Assembly (NCBI GenBank): GCA_040954595.2
Contig: CM082579.2
Coordinates: 9,858,001 to 9,922,000, forward strand
DNA length: 64,000 nt
Direction of reading: 5' to 3'
From: Balanoglossus misakiensis
Taxonomy: Eukaryota > Hemichordata
Shown here: one piece after another, positions 36,715-49,255 of the stretch
Position numbering within the stretch: position 1 is the stretch's first letter
How the letters are laid out: each line of letters begins with the position of its first letter
Position numbers and translations under genes: made by a program
The notes under the pieces: model-generated
The model's database searches: none
What the model saw: only the letters and a program-made list of their open reading frames with translations
What the model was told of the DNA's origin: nothing

Positions 36715-39700
36715 CTACGAGACGATGGTCTTGCTGTGATCCGGCTGTTCCTCCTGCAGCTTGTCGGCCTCGTCGTTCCTTCCCAGCGTCTGCAGTATAA
36801 TGATGACGTCTTCGCGAGAGCGGACTACAGTTGGGTGCAGCGGGCCCAGCAGAGTTTCCAAAATGTTCAGCTCCTTCTCGTAGAGCCCCAGGCACGGCAC
36901 CATGTAGGTCGCCCAGTCTGGGTCCATTTGCTGGCTCCACCGGTTCCAGTAGAGCTGGCCGTACAACTGATTGCAGCGGGCTGTGCACTGGTGGTATTCT
37001 CCGAACTCAGACAGGCAGAGCTTCAACGCCTCTTCGTACATGTCCTTCGATTTATTGAAAGCTGGAAGAACAAAGCGAATACTTGCGTGTTATTGCTTCT
37101 TACTGTATAGGGCCATTCATGGCCTTACCCCGGATACATATCAGACATGGTTAATCGATATACCCCTTCACGCAGCTTAAGGTCTCAGAAAAAGAACCTT
37201 CTGGCAATAACACATTACAAACAAGTCAACTATGGGGGACGTGCATTTTCTTATGCTGCTCCAAAGTTCTGGAACTCACTACCTGATGACATTCGTTTAG
37301 CTACCAGTCTAGAAACTGAAGACTCACTTGTTTAAAACAGCTTACAGTGTGTAAACCATCGGGCGCCACTGAACAGTACATCTGGATATTGGCGCCATAT
37401 AAATGTTTTTGATTGATTGATTATATGATGAGAAAAGGCCAGTTCCCACTGCTGGAACGCAGTATGTGGATGGCGTTTTTTCTACTAATACTGTAACGGA
37501 AATTTATATGTCGGACTGAGGTCCAAATATTGTCAAGGTTTAGTGAATGACGAACCTTGGACGAAACAGACAACTCAAAGGTAGCGTAAACGTAGCACGA
37601 TCGAGCCTTGACGGCGTAGACCGGTCCGTTACAAGTCCTGGTTCGATATACCTTGCACACGGCAGAACGTGCGCTAAGAGATGTGCTGAAAAGACCGACC
37701 AACCGACCTGAGCGTTGCGCTAACACAAATAACAAGAAAAAACCTCGGAATTACGATCCGACCTTTCAGAGGTAACAGACAAAGTGTTCCAACAAGCGTG
37801 GAGAAAGGTTTGAACGAAAATATAAGAAAGATAGAGGTAAAGTACGAATTCAGATCACCACAGCCGAGAGCACGATTTTCACAGTTCAACCGCCATGTCT
37901 CGTCTCTTGGATGTTAAGGGAAGTCACCATACATGCAACAAGCCCACGTGATACAAGCTCCGCCCCCAATTGTTGAAAATTGAAAGTTTCTCCTGCTACA
38001 GGGTGTCTCAGTCTGAGAATTAGGGAAAAGACGCATTCGTTGAGATATGAGTCTTGTGTACGGCATTGCCACAAGCCGAATCATACAGCCCATAAAGCAT
38101 GTACTGGTTTATGGTAACTTAAAGGTATACGGTCACCTCCAATTTACATATCGCCATATATAGTTGAAATGGCGTATTTGAGTGTTCTAAAGAACGCTTT
38201 ATTTTCGCGTGTGCCACCCACTGAAAATCTGTGATTGGTTAGATCTCGATTTACCATGGTAACTGTGGCTAAATTTGTACAGGTGACCGTATACCTTTAA
38301 GTGTAACACGACTTAAACTATTTACGAGCAGAGAGTGTCATGCGAACACAGTTTGAACTATGCTTATAAACTAAGAACCAACTATATATTTTCAAATGTG
38401 ATATATGAGATAAAAGAACATGGCTCACATGAATCATACTGGAACTTTTCAGCGTGCATGTATAAAGTCTGTGCTAACCCCCTCTTGTCACCCGTCTGTG
38501 TGTATATTGCCTTGGCCTTTTCGTAGTAAGTCTCGCTCAGGAAGTAGCCACAGTAGAGATAAAACTGCCCAAGAGATTCATCGTCGTCGGCAACGTCCTG
38601 TTTCTTGTATGCCTGCGAATACAAATGATATAATTTCAGAGATGACACCACAGGTACAAATTGTTTCGAACTAGTGGCATGTTTCCACGCGAGGTCCGCA
38701 CAAACATGCATGTAAGTACAACAGTGCCGCCAAATTCGGTAGAGGACCAGGAGTCAATGATGTAATAAAGCAATGAACCCCACGACGGAGGCAGGGGTAT
38801 ACACGATATTTTGGCACAGTTCGAGACATAAAGCACGAGCCGACATGACACGAGCTGAGTGAATACCCGACTTCAGCGAAGGTTATTGCTATTAATATGT
38901 CTATGCCATCGTAATCCGATTCTCTGGTTATTTATATGCCTGAAAACTCAAGACGCACTGTCGAGAAATACGTTGTCAGAAATTTGGGGCCTGGGACCGA
39001 ACATATTTTGATGACTGACTCGCAGCCAACACACAAATTTGTGTATATAACTTTCCGTACTATGCTATTTCAGGGGCCCGTTTTACCACTTAGCAAGGCA
39101 TGCTAAAACAGTATTTTAGCATCGTTGTTGTCCAATCAGAATGGCGGATGGTATATATGTTATGATAATAACTTTCAAAGTATACATACTTCCAGACACT
39201 TTCCTGCATATTCTGCACCAAGTCGACAACATTTTCTGTACCCAGGATGCGACCCGTAGACGAATTTAATAGCTGTGAAGAATCATACAGAAAGTCGCCA
39301 CATAAACATAATGTATGTATGTATGTATGTATGTATGTATGTATGTATGTATGTATGTATGTATGTATGTATGTATGTATGTATGTATGTATGTATGTAT
39401 GTATGTATGTATGTATGTATGTATGTATGTATGTATGTATGTATGTATGTATGTATGTATGTATGTATGTATGTGTGTGTGTATATATGTCTGTCTGTCT
39501 GTCTGTCTGTCTGTCTGAACGTACAAGTGGTATCTCCATAAAGTACCAAATCCAATAGTACTTGACGACTGAAAGATTCATGATATAGTTTCCAATGGTC
39601 AGTTTGTTAGGACAGTCTATTTGATCAATGACACTATAAATCGTTTACCCAAAAAAACACAAGCTCCGCAGCCAAGGGATGGGGCAGTGTTGAAGGCTTC

Positions 39701-42700
39701 TTGAGTGACGATGCGGGCGAAAAATCATACAAGTTCATGACCGAGTTGTACCTTCATCATAGCAAAGTTTCACCAAAGTGAATAGACTCTCCGTGTCGTC
39801 TTCGCCGTACTCGTCCAAATGGAATTGAATAGCTTCGCCGAGCTTCTCTCGTGCTGCGTCATATTGGCCAATATCCGATAAAAACCGACTGACTAACTTG
39901 TTTATCTTCATATTAACGTTCTCTCTTCCTTTCCTTTCTTCCGCTGACTGTAAAGTGGGAAATATATTAATTGGAAGAAGTTCACAGTGCATGAAATTAA
40001 AACAATGTTATTCCTCCAAACCTTTCATTCTCAATTCTTTACTTTTACAAGTGTACGAGTAGTCGCTTATGAAAACAAGAAAACAGGTTAACAGAGATTG
40101 TCCGGCGGCCAAATCTAATTCTGTCAGTAACAAATACAAATTATACCTCATTTTGCACGACTTTGCTCATTTCCTGTTTGATCTTCTCCCCGTAGAGTTT
40201 AGCTGCCAAGTCGTATCCGCCAACAAGTCTCCAGTATCTCATCAGTTCGATCTTGGTCTCTTCTTTGTACATGGCTTCGAACATCGGCCATTCCAAGAGA
40301 CACTCCTGTAGTCTGCTCATGTCATCTATGGTGTCTAGGTGATACGGCAGTTCCTCTGCACGTCTCTCGATGTCCGAACTGAAAGTGAAAGATTTACTAT
40401 GTTTTGTCTCAGCGCATGCGCATACCCCTATGTAAATACCACCAGGTAGACAAACTTTAAACGATACTGGACATGGATTGCAAAAATGTATCACCCAAAC
40501 TGAAATGAACTAATATTAAATATAAAATTTTAGGGAGGCACTTTAGTATGATTTCACAACATCGTGTTTCGATGGTGGTACTTTCAAGAACCCTGTTCCA
40601 AATTGGGACAATTGTAATACGCAGAAAAACCCCAGTGACGCCAAATGACGGAAAATAGCCTATTGTGAAATGAGTAAGTAGCCGGCCAATCTGATCAAAA
40701 TCAGATGTAGTGTGAGGTACTGAGGCGACAGCATAAAAAAACCGTACCGCGTAAGTAAAAGACGTCGCCGTTTCCTACATCTGATTTCAATCAGATTGGT
40801 AGCCGACAAGAAGCGCTAAAAGACTAAAATCAACAGATTTGAAGACTCGTTTACGAGAATTTCAACAACAAAAGACAACGCTAGCACAGTCTTGAACGCC
40901 GCGCTCTTAGCGATTCTCTAAAAGCGTCAGCTCGTCATCGTTCTATATAAGCACTCACCTTTGTTGAAAGTAGTCAGCAAGTCTCGTATGCCACCATTTT
41001 TTCCGTTCCTGTGACCCGCCATCCATATAAACATTTCTGACAGCTTTGCTGATCGATCGATGATAGAAATCTAATCGTCCTTCGCCAGAACTTCCGCACG
41101 GTCGCAAGAACCTCTTCAGACCGATGTACACCAAGGCCCACTGGCGATCGGGTAAGAGCAGAAAAAAATAACACCGTTTAACTGTTTATATAAGACACAA
41201 AACCAATGGATATAAATCCACATATATCCCTTTGTTTTGGTTACCAATATCAGCGCCAACTGTGACGGGGATTACATTGCTAAGAATCTTGCGATATCCA
41301 GCAAGATTCATTAAACGTTTGTCTTGAAACCCCAGAAAAGTTCTGTTTCTGCCCCCTTTTGTACATTTTTCAAGATATGTGCAGATGTGAACGTTGTGCT
41401 TGATGTGTATCCTGTAGGCGTATACTGTCCTTCATTTCGACATGTTCTCGTATTTAAATTGGATTCTACATACACTTTAAAGAAATAAAATATCTTATGA
41501 ACGAAGTTTCGTGGGTTTGTCATGCTAATTGGTCAAATGAATGCTCGTAAAGTTTGGTATTGGCGACTGTGACAAATTCCTCGTAAAAATGACAGAAATC
41601 AGTCAGGTTTTCCGTTCCTCCCTGACCCTGTGCACGCTGGCCGCCTTCTTTCATGACATGTGCGCATCCGCGTATAGACAGCGATGTACTTGTGCCAGAG
41701 ATCAAGAATGCCACGCACAAGAAGTAACTCCAGGGGAAGCAATATACCAACCTCGGCCATAGGGACTTTCTCGCCGGGAACAACATCACACTTCTCGTAG
41801 GCTGCGTCCGTCGTCTCAGGTACCATTGGCTTGATGGCCAGTAGCTCCAGAAGTTCGTTCTCCAACAAACCGTGCTTTGAACATTCCAACAGACACAGCG
41901 TTGCCCTGACTAAATCTCCTCCGTTTTCGTCCGCCACTCGTTCAATCATCTGTTCAATAAAGCGAAATGCAAAGCGTCAGCTCTGTAATGAAAACGGATG
42001 TAATATTTGTAGTTTTGTGACATTAACGTTAAGCTTCTCGCGGAAAAAGTTGGTAAAGTATTATTACACCTCACGCTGTATTCCGTACTCTTTATTGGCC
42101 GAGACCGTGCCACGTGACGTAGAAAAAACGTGATATTACATGGCTGACGGAGTCTGTGGCCCGTAGGTAGGGGATATAGCCCGCTGGGGACAGGTTCTGC
42201 GCATCTTTTCTGCTCATTACATACAGTCATTAAATAATAGTTGAGCTTAAATCCATGTGAATATGTCACTCCACGGCCGCAGGATTTAAATTTTTCCAGT
42301 AACAACCCTTTTGGGTAGCATAATTTCGAATTTCTCTATGTATTAAACGCACTTTTTTTCTTTAACGCCTTTCAATGCCGAGTCTGCTTGAGGGTGACAC
42401 TATCTGTCCTTCGCTCCAAACATAAATTTGAGGACCCAACGAATGTATAGAAATTGGATACGATGAACTGGAACGCCACTGAGAGATCAGTCCGGATTAG
42501 CGAAATGGTGACGCATGTAGTTAGCATTGCAGATATCTTTCTCTCTCTCTCTCTCTCTGCTCGACAAGCCACTCAGATGTAAGGAGTAGCGATTCGTTGA
42601 TAGCAAGTAATGCACATCTTTCCGTCCAGTATGAACGTTACCTGTTGCAGAATACCAGGCAGATCGTCGGCCAGTGATTCGATCTTCGACGTCAGTCTAT

Positions 42701-45700
42701 CAAAATCGCCGTACAGTCGAAGCTCTTCACACGCCGTGGACAACCACAAGGGATTCCCGGACTCCTGCTTGCCCACCAGTTTCACCATCTGCTCCCGGTC
42801 GAGTTTCTTGTTGTACTCCGCCAGTATCTTGGCAACAATCTCGCCCCTGATCCCAGCTGGCAGGGGGTCGACGGCCACTTCTATAGGCTTTTTGTCACGT
42901 GACCTCAGCGTATACAGGAACGGTCCATCCAGTGTACTGACAACGACGCGTATGTTGTTGTTCAGTTCATCCGGTAACCATCGCATTTTAAAAGATTCTC
43001 CTGAAATGTTATATTGAACATTAACTTGTTTATATTTAAATATCCAGCCACAATCGATCAGAGGTTGATAAAGTATGTTTAGGTATACCCCATGTAAATG
43101 GATCACTCTACATGTAAGTGTGAAAGTAAAATTATTAAACTAATCCAAAAATTGGCAGCTATTGGGGGCTTTAAGGCAAGAAAATCGTATCAAACACATA
43201 CAGTGCCATGGCCACTAGGTGGCGCCCGGCTCAATAACAACATTTTTACTCCTTACCGTCATTGTCCATTTGATTGACTGCATCGATGAACAAAACCACC
43301 TTCTGACCGGAGCTGGCTTTGCTGTACACGTTCGTCATACTTCGGATGAGTTCGTCTAAATCGACGGGGACGGGGTCCGAACGCGGCATCAATTCAACCC
43401 AAATACGAGACAGCAATCGATGCAGGTTTGTTGAGCCCGGCGTGGCACCGACGAAATGATAGAACACCTGGGATCGGGGAAAGAAATACCAGTTAACTCA
43501 TAAAAAACATCGAGCATGCGTTCTCCATTTGATAGACTGGAGATATCTCTATTTGCTATTTTCATGGCCCTTACACGACCGCATGCATCACAGAGACACG
43601 TGACTGGTAGAGGCACTCACCTTATACATTGACATCTGTACATACTTCTGTGCCATGTATGCAACGATGGCACTTTTACCAGCTCCGGGATTGCCAATCA
43701 GGACCAGAGGCACGTCTGACGCTGACGTCTCGATGTAATTGGTGATCGCTGTCACTTGATCATCACGACCGAGTAAAACCTGTGCACCGTGCAAAGTTAT
43801 ATATTAAAAATAATTGAAAACTGAAGGAGAATACCAGTTTCCAATGTAAGTGTCTAAACAAAGAAGACTGGCCATGTATATATGTGTATCTGTGAAAACA
43901 TGCCTGGTTCCAAATGTGCATCTTCGAAAGCCAATCAACCGGTGAAATTATTGAGATAAAAAAGTACCAATTTGTGCGATGGTCGTCGGCAGTACCAACT
44001 TCACGGAGACCATACAATATATGGCGCAACCCATCCTACCTGAGACCGACTCGCCATGAATATCTCGTGTTCTGCTTTCATGACTTCGGTCGCATCTTCG
44101 GCGTCGTGGATTTTATCGCTGGGATACTGTCGTGCAAGTGCGTCTTTAAAATGCTCCAAGACCTGCTCTCCGAAATCTGTTAGACCTGGTGTGAGAGAGA
44201 AATGATAACCATTGATGGATGGATGGATGGATGGATGGATGGCATACAGACTGCCTTCAGGTCAGAAAATATTTTATTAGCTGCGTTGTCAAAGAAGAAC
44301 CTGAGAAGAGAAATGGGACCCTTTGGTTTTCTTAAGGAAATTGTGAGGAACATTGTTCACTGTTTTCAACTAAATCGATTGACGTTCAATCTTTGTGTTT
44401 GACTGTGTTATCACATCAGCCTGTGGAGGGATTTGTGATTTGAGTAAAAACTAACAGGGGTCGTGTATGCTTATGGAAAATGTTCATCAAATTTTAACTC
44501 GGGAAGATGAGAACATTGGATCAAAGGAAATGATCGTATTCGGTTCTTGTTGACACGGTGCCAACGGCTAACGCCAATAAAAATGTCGTACACTCGGTCA
44601 TTGCCACAGCATAATTAAGTTTTCATACCGTCCAATCTGACTTTTCCGTCGTCACCAACTCCTTCCATTTTGCATTTGTACTCCTTAGTTCTGTCGGGAA
44701 ACGCGTCCCTGATCATCTTTTTCATTTCGGAAATAGATTTCTTAGAGTGGTCATTCTCGTCCACGAACATCGTTCGAATGTTGCTGTCCTGCATGTCGTG
44801 GAGGAACGATGGATGTCTGAAGAAAAATATGGCCTACAAGGAAATGACAATTCGACACAGTCATGTTTAAAACTTACCGAAGTATGTGTCTCTTGTGTTT
44901 CACTAGTACTGAGGACAGAAAATTGTTGCACCGTACATGTACTTGCGACCAGGCCACGTACGTCACGGCTTCCGTTGATTGAATGGTCAGTGAAAGCGGA
45001 GTCACGTGGTGCTAGTACATGTACTACCGGCCGACACGTTGCTCTCCCTCACTCCCTCCCTCCCTCTCCTTCTTTCTCTCGCCCTCACTCCTCCCCTTCA
45101 CCGATTTTAACACGTTACTTGATCGCAGACAGCACCCAAATAGCGACCGCTCGCGCTAGGTACCACAGGAAAAAATCCTTCCCGTAGAAGGGGGGGGGGG
45201 GGACACGATAATCATGTAACGAGAGCCTAGTACTCACGTTAGGGTTGTTTTCCCTGTACGCTCCATGCTGGATCTCCATACCTGTGATAGACATGCCAGC
45301 CAACCAGTTATATCTGCAAAGTGGAGATAGTCCGTGTTGATATGTGCACCAGTGAATAAAGAAGTCTTACAGTTTTTTTGCCACTGTTGTTTTACAAAAA
45401 TCGGGGCGGCGACGAAGCTAATTTTTGTCTACTAATTTTATAGGGTAGACGACAAAGCACGCTAGTTTGAAATCATTAATATCACCCAGTCAATCTAAAA
45501 AATCAGCACAAAAGGGTCGACGTGGGCCGTGTTTATTAAAATTACGCGCTCGTGGACATGATTTTTGTTGTATACCAAAAACATATGTCCGAAGTATTCT
45601 CATCTTATACCAATGTACAGGGCTAGCGTGCGGCCGTTGTAAAAATAGTAATTTAACTTTTTTTTCGTGAGTAGGCCTAATACTGTGACGTGATAGCCCA

Positions 45701-48136
45701 TCAATAAAATAATACACAAACCAATGTCAAAAGCAACAGACCTTTAAGTTGAGAACAATGTAAATACAGATGCCCATAAACTTTAAAAATAGTTTTCTCT
45801 AACATGTGCCAACATTGAAAGAATTCTCAATGCATTTACCTCAATCTGATATCTTCGGGTACTTCGTTTATGGCGGGAACCCAGCCGTATCGTTCCGACA
45901 GTAAATTGATGAAATATGGACACTCATTTTCCTCTTTGCATCTGACAGTAAGTTGACAATAACGAATTGGTGAAGAGAAGAATGAAACTAACCATTGTGT
46001 ATGTAGGCATACACACATACAGTGTACATAGTAACATACATACATACATACATACATACATACATACATACATACATACATACATACATACATACATACA
46101 TACATACATACATACATACATACATACATACATACATACATACATACATACATACATACATACATACATACATACATACATACATACATACATGTACATA
46201 CATACATACATACATACATACATACATACATACATACGTACATATATATACATCATTGTTACAATTCAAATTAAAAGATAAGTTTCTGTCAAATGCGACA
46301 ACAAATAAGGCTGCATTCACAAACACCTCAGGAGGGGGGGGGCGGGAGAATTGAGGGGGGATTTGAAAATATTGAGGGTATGTAAGGGGGGATTTGAAAT
46401 AATTTAGGGACTGAAAGGGGGGGGGACTTGAAAACTTTGATGACTTAATATCTATTTTGAGTCCACAAAAATGCAGTTTCGCGCCCTTTATTTTACAAAA
46501 TTTTCTAATGTAGGAGGGGGACACCCCCTCCCACACCCACCCCCTCCATTCATCAACACCTTTCAATCATTGACTGGTTTATCTAGTGTCCCAGGTCAAG
46601 GGACTTGCCCCCACACCATGATAACTTTGAGCGGCGATGGTTAAATTTGTCCTCCCCATCATACCGGTAGTTGAGTTAATTTGCTTTTGCCGGGTTCATT
46701 AAAATGCAGCTTTGAGCTCTGTATTTTATAAAAATTTCTTACGTGGGAGGGGGACACCCCCTTCAATTCTCGGTTTACAATGTCTCCCAACACAGAATAC
46801 AAATACTTACAAAATAAAAACAATGTTCAGTTTTTATACCCACTGATGAGGGGAAACATCAGTTTCATTTTTTTTTCATGGGAGCGCTGTTTTTCTTTTT
46901 TACAAGATAGATAGGTGATGTGTTTTGCTCTGTGAAAGAAAATGGGGGGGGGGGGGGGATTTCAAAATTTTGCCAGTTCGGAAGGGGGATTTGAAAATAT
47001 TTCGGGTTGTGTAGGGGGGCATGTGAAAATTAGCGGTAAAAAATTGAATTCTCCCCCCCCCCCACTCCAGAGGTGTTTGTGAATGCAGCCTAAGCAAGAC
47101 ACACTACCTGTCAATCTCAGAGAAACAAGTCTGTATCGTGGCTGCAGTGGTGGAATCTTTCGGTATTCCCCAGCGGAGATCACACTCAACCAGTCTCAAT
47201 TTCCGCGGCTCACACCATTCACGTAGTTTGGGGAAAACTCTCTTCACCAGGTGTTCTCTCTCGGCATGCATATCGCTGAACGTACTGCTGACGAATAGCC
47301 GAACAGTCTTCCAGCCACGTCTCTGCAAGTGTCATTATGTGGACATGTCATAATCGCATTTTTTTTCTCATCTTGTTTTCCAGTCGCATAACGTTTGTGC
47401 ATTATGGCCGACACTGCGTTCTTTACCAAGGAAACTTACGTCATCAACACAATAACAAATTGCATAACTCATGTTATGTAATTCTGTGAGAGTGGTATAG
47501 ATCACACCGGCATTGCGAGTGATTGAACTAAATGAAACGTCCACATACGGACCACATTGCCGCCCATATTCGAAATTTGTCGCACAAAAGGATTATAAAC
47601 AGAGGCTCCTTTTCAGTCGTTAAGACCACTCTTCATAGCCAAGAAGCTAAGAAGAAAATAACCACTATCATTACAGTTGATATCATCGGACGACTGTGGG
47701 TTGTAGTCAGAGGGGCCTAGCCAACTGTCACGAGTGTTGTTTGTACAGGCCTGTATGGAGGTATACAGGTGCTTCATACAAAGCTATGTTCATAATAGGC
47801 CATGGACATAAGATTACCGTCCTCCCAATATCCACATACATTATTAAATCTGTCAAAATTTATTTTGTACGGATTCAGGTTGAGGAAGACCTCACTGCAG
47901 TTACAGTAGACTCAACGTCTTGTATTAGCCCCTTGGCCTATAATACCGAATAAACATTATTATTATAAGCAACGTGCCGTCGAAACTGGGCACGTGTAGA
48001 ATAAAAAATGACAGCTTACCTCGGTGAAGACTTTCGCAACCTTCTCCTTCCCCTTCTTGACGCGGTATTTTATCGAGTGGCACCACCATTCATCGTTCTT
48101 GGCGGACGAGTCGGAGCCCGAACAGCCATTCCCCAT
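36715..48136 (-). CDS. DUF4062-NACHT-TPR STAND protein, TTC41/GNN-like
   Basis: Predicted 982-aa STAND NTPase. Sixteen exons keep frame throughout: 48020-48136, 47108-47322, 45840-45941, 45238-45313, 44629-44833, 44040-44185, 43621-43779, 43257-43467, 42642-43000, 41752-41949, 40959-41140, 40147-40378, 39752-39947, 39190-39272, 38492-38612, 36715-37061 (TAG). The start MGNGCSG fits N-myristoylation at Gly2, with Cys5 palmitoylation possible. DUF4062 follows (VRLFVSSTFSDMHAEREHL, VECDLRWGIP). The NACHT ATPase has Walker A GNPGAGKS (316-323) and Walker B VVLFIDAVNQ (Asp402). A winged-helix-like part follows (GRLDFYHRSISKAVRN), then helical TPR-type repeats (EALKLCLSEFGEYH, LGPLHPTVV). This is the architecture of vertebrate TTC41 (GNN) and NWD1, but with TPRs rather than WD40. 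Such proteins act as ATP-driven signalling switches; the ligand is unknown. Donor choices for exons 10 and 15 were set by phase and are the weakest joins. Confidence 0.9.
37072..37421 (+). mobile_element. Degraded non-LTR retrotransposon 3' end (CR1/L2-like)
   Basis: Frameshifted plus-strand fragments encode the C-terminal signature of LINE reverse transcriptase ORFs: YRAIHGLTPDTYQ, RSLRSQKKNLL, and GRAFSYAAPKFWNSLPDDIR. The fragment ends in a short TGAT-type tail (gattgattgatta, 37409-37421), typical of CR1/L2 3' ends. It is 5'-truncated and sits in the last intron of the STAND gene, beginning almost at the acceptor of the final exon (37062-37063). Confidence 0.85.
38123..38296. mobile_element. 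174-bp MITE with perfect TIRs and TTAA target site
   Basis: The ends AGGTATACGGTCACCT and AGGTGACCGTATACCT are perfect inverted repeats of 16 bp. Each end is flanked by TTAA (38119-38122 and 38297-38300). It has no coding capacity. The target site matches that of the 5464-6197 element, but the termini differ, so this is a second family. It lies in the last intron of the STAND gene. Confidence 0.85.
39309..39519. repeat. (ATGT)n then (CTGT)n microsatellite
   Basis: About 165 bp of ATGT units, a short GTGTGTATAT bridge, then about 33 bp of CTGT units (39487-39519). It sits in the STAND gene intron upstream of exon 14. Confidence 0.97.
40686..40798. repeat. Inverted repeat, 25-bp arms, 63-bp loop
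   Basis: Arms CCAATCTGATCAAAATCAGA (from 40686) and the matching inverted arm ending at 40798 pair at 23 of 25 positions. Each arm is itself a small palindrome (ATCTGAT-caaa-ATCAGAT type). It may be a very short TIR element; no target duplication is obvious. It lies in the STAND gene intron between exons 11 and 12. Confidence 0.7.
44212..44241. repeat. (GATG)n microsatellite
   Basis: A short run of GATG units in the STAND intron, 27 bp below the acceptor end of exon 6 as read on the plus strand. Confidence 0.9.
46030..46240. repeat. (ATAC)n microsatellite, ~210 bp
   Basis: A near-perfect run with one ATGTAC interruption at about 46191-46198. It lies in intron 2 of the STAND gene, about 90 bp upstream of exon 3 on the minus strand. 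Confidence 0.97.
46309..47090. mobile_element. 782-bp TIR element with TAA target site (Harbinger-type MITE)
   Basis: Both ends carry GGCTGCATTCACAAACACCT in inverted orientation, followed by a G run and GAGAATT. The element is flanked by TAA on each side (46306-46308 and 47091-47093), a 3-bp TWA duplication typical of the PIF/Harbinger superfamily. The interior has several direct copies of a ggggggatttgaaaat motif and no transposase. Its right end is only 17 bp from the donor side of STAND exon 2 (47108), so it nearly abuts a splice site. Confidence 0.85.
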
Positions 48137-49255
48137 TACTGCTAGATCTATATACTTTCGCCTACCTATCTACTGATCCGACCACGCCTGCATGCAAAAG
48201 CCGACTCACTCACGGTAGGTGCGCGCCTGGCCAAGTTGTCGTTCCGACGAATATTAACAACCAACACTACACCGACAATTCAGGCGTTGACGGGGGAAAA
48301 CAGGTTTCATGCATGTCCACTGTCAATGGTGGGCATAGCTGACGCACACAACGTTTTCATAATCCATGACTTGTTTATACCGTCGGTTTGTGCAACGTTG
48401 GCGTTCACTTCCGTCGTGCCACAGTTGACCTGGTTACCCTTGACGACGGCTAGTGTTTATTACACCTGATTATAATATGACCTCCGAACACTCAGTGACA
48501 AGAAAGGCCGTGTAGTGTAGTGGGTGTATTGAAATCACGCACAGACAAAAAAGCATGGCCCAGTTAATTAACTATGTATTGTTTGGGTTTCGGAGCTCTC
48601 CGCTACAGTAGGCGCCTGGGAGTGTGAACTATATTCACCTGTTTGTCAACAGTCCTTTTCAAAACTAGAGAATAACCTTTTATATATTCTTCCTTTCGCT
48701 TTCTCGTTATTATAACGCTTCATTAAATTTCGACGTCCGAGAAAACGTCCTTCCTACACAGTACAGTAATTATATGCATGATAAAATGCGCCCTCTTTTG
48801 GTGAACTATTCCTTCCGCTATATTACCGATATAGTTTAAAAAGTATGTGCTGTTCAGATTACATGGTTTTCAAAAAAATGGTAGGTAGGTAGGGAAGTTT
48901 TTTTTTTTTTTTGCATTCTTAATATCTTCGGCCCCGTAGTGTACAAGAATGACCTCATAGTTCTTGCGTGATTCTCGCAATTTTCATAAATGTTGTATAT
49001 TTGATATCGTTATTTTTTACTTCCGGTTTACGAAGCTCTAAAAAGGTTTGGGTCGGCGGGCTAAAATCCATTGAAAATTTCAGTGTGTATTGTGCCATTG
49101 AAGAATACTAGAGAATACTATAGAGAATAACTTATTTACTTCTGAAATCATATCAATTGACAGTCGAAAATATATACACCACGAAAATTAACATGCGAAG
49201 AAGAAAAAGAACACTGTTGATTTAACTCCAACAACAAAATAACAACAAAATAAAT
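48137..49255. other. STAND gene promoter region and S8-2 3' flank
   Basis: No gene is seen. The part adjacent to the STAND start (48137-48470) resembles 61518-61680, including a block near 48408-48470 (cacttccgtcg...gacctggttacccttgacgacgg) that matches 61627-61675. That conservation suggests a shared promoter or 5' leader. A T run lies at 48898-48912. The right end should contain the 3' UTR of S8-2. Confidence 0.55.

Noticed and set aside
39090-39581. 163-codon open frame and several overlapping frames
   Set aside because: It is made open by the ATGT array. A genuine STAND exon (39190-39272) overlaps it in another frame.
41311-41523. Candidate extra STAND exon
   Set aside because: The joins of the flanking exons (41752 to 41140) are already in frame, and the stretch has no suitable acceptor and donor pair.
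45988-46566. 192-codon minus-strand open frame
   Set aside because: It consists of the ATAC microsatellite plus part of the Harbinger-type MITE.
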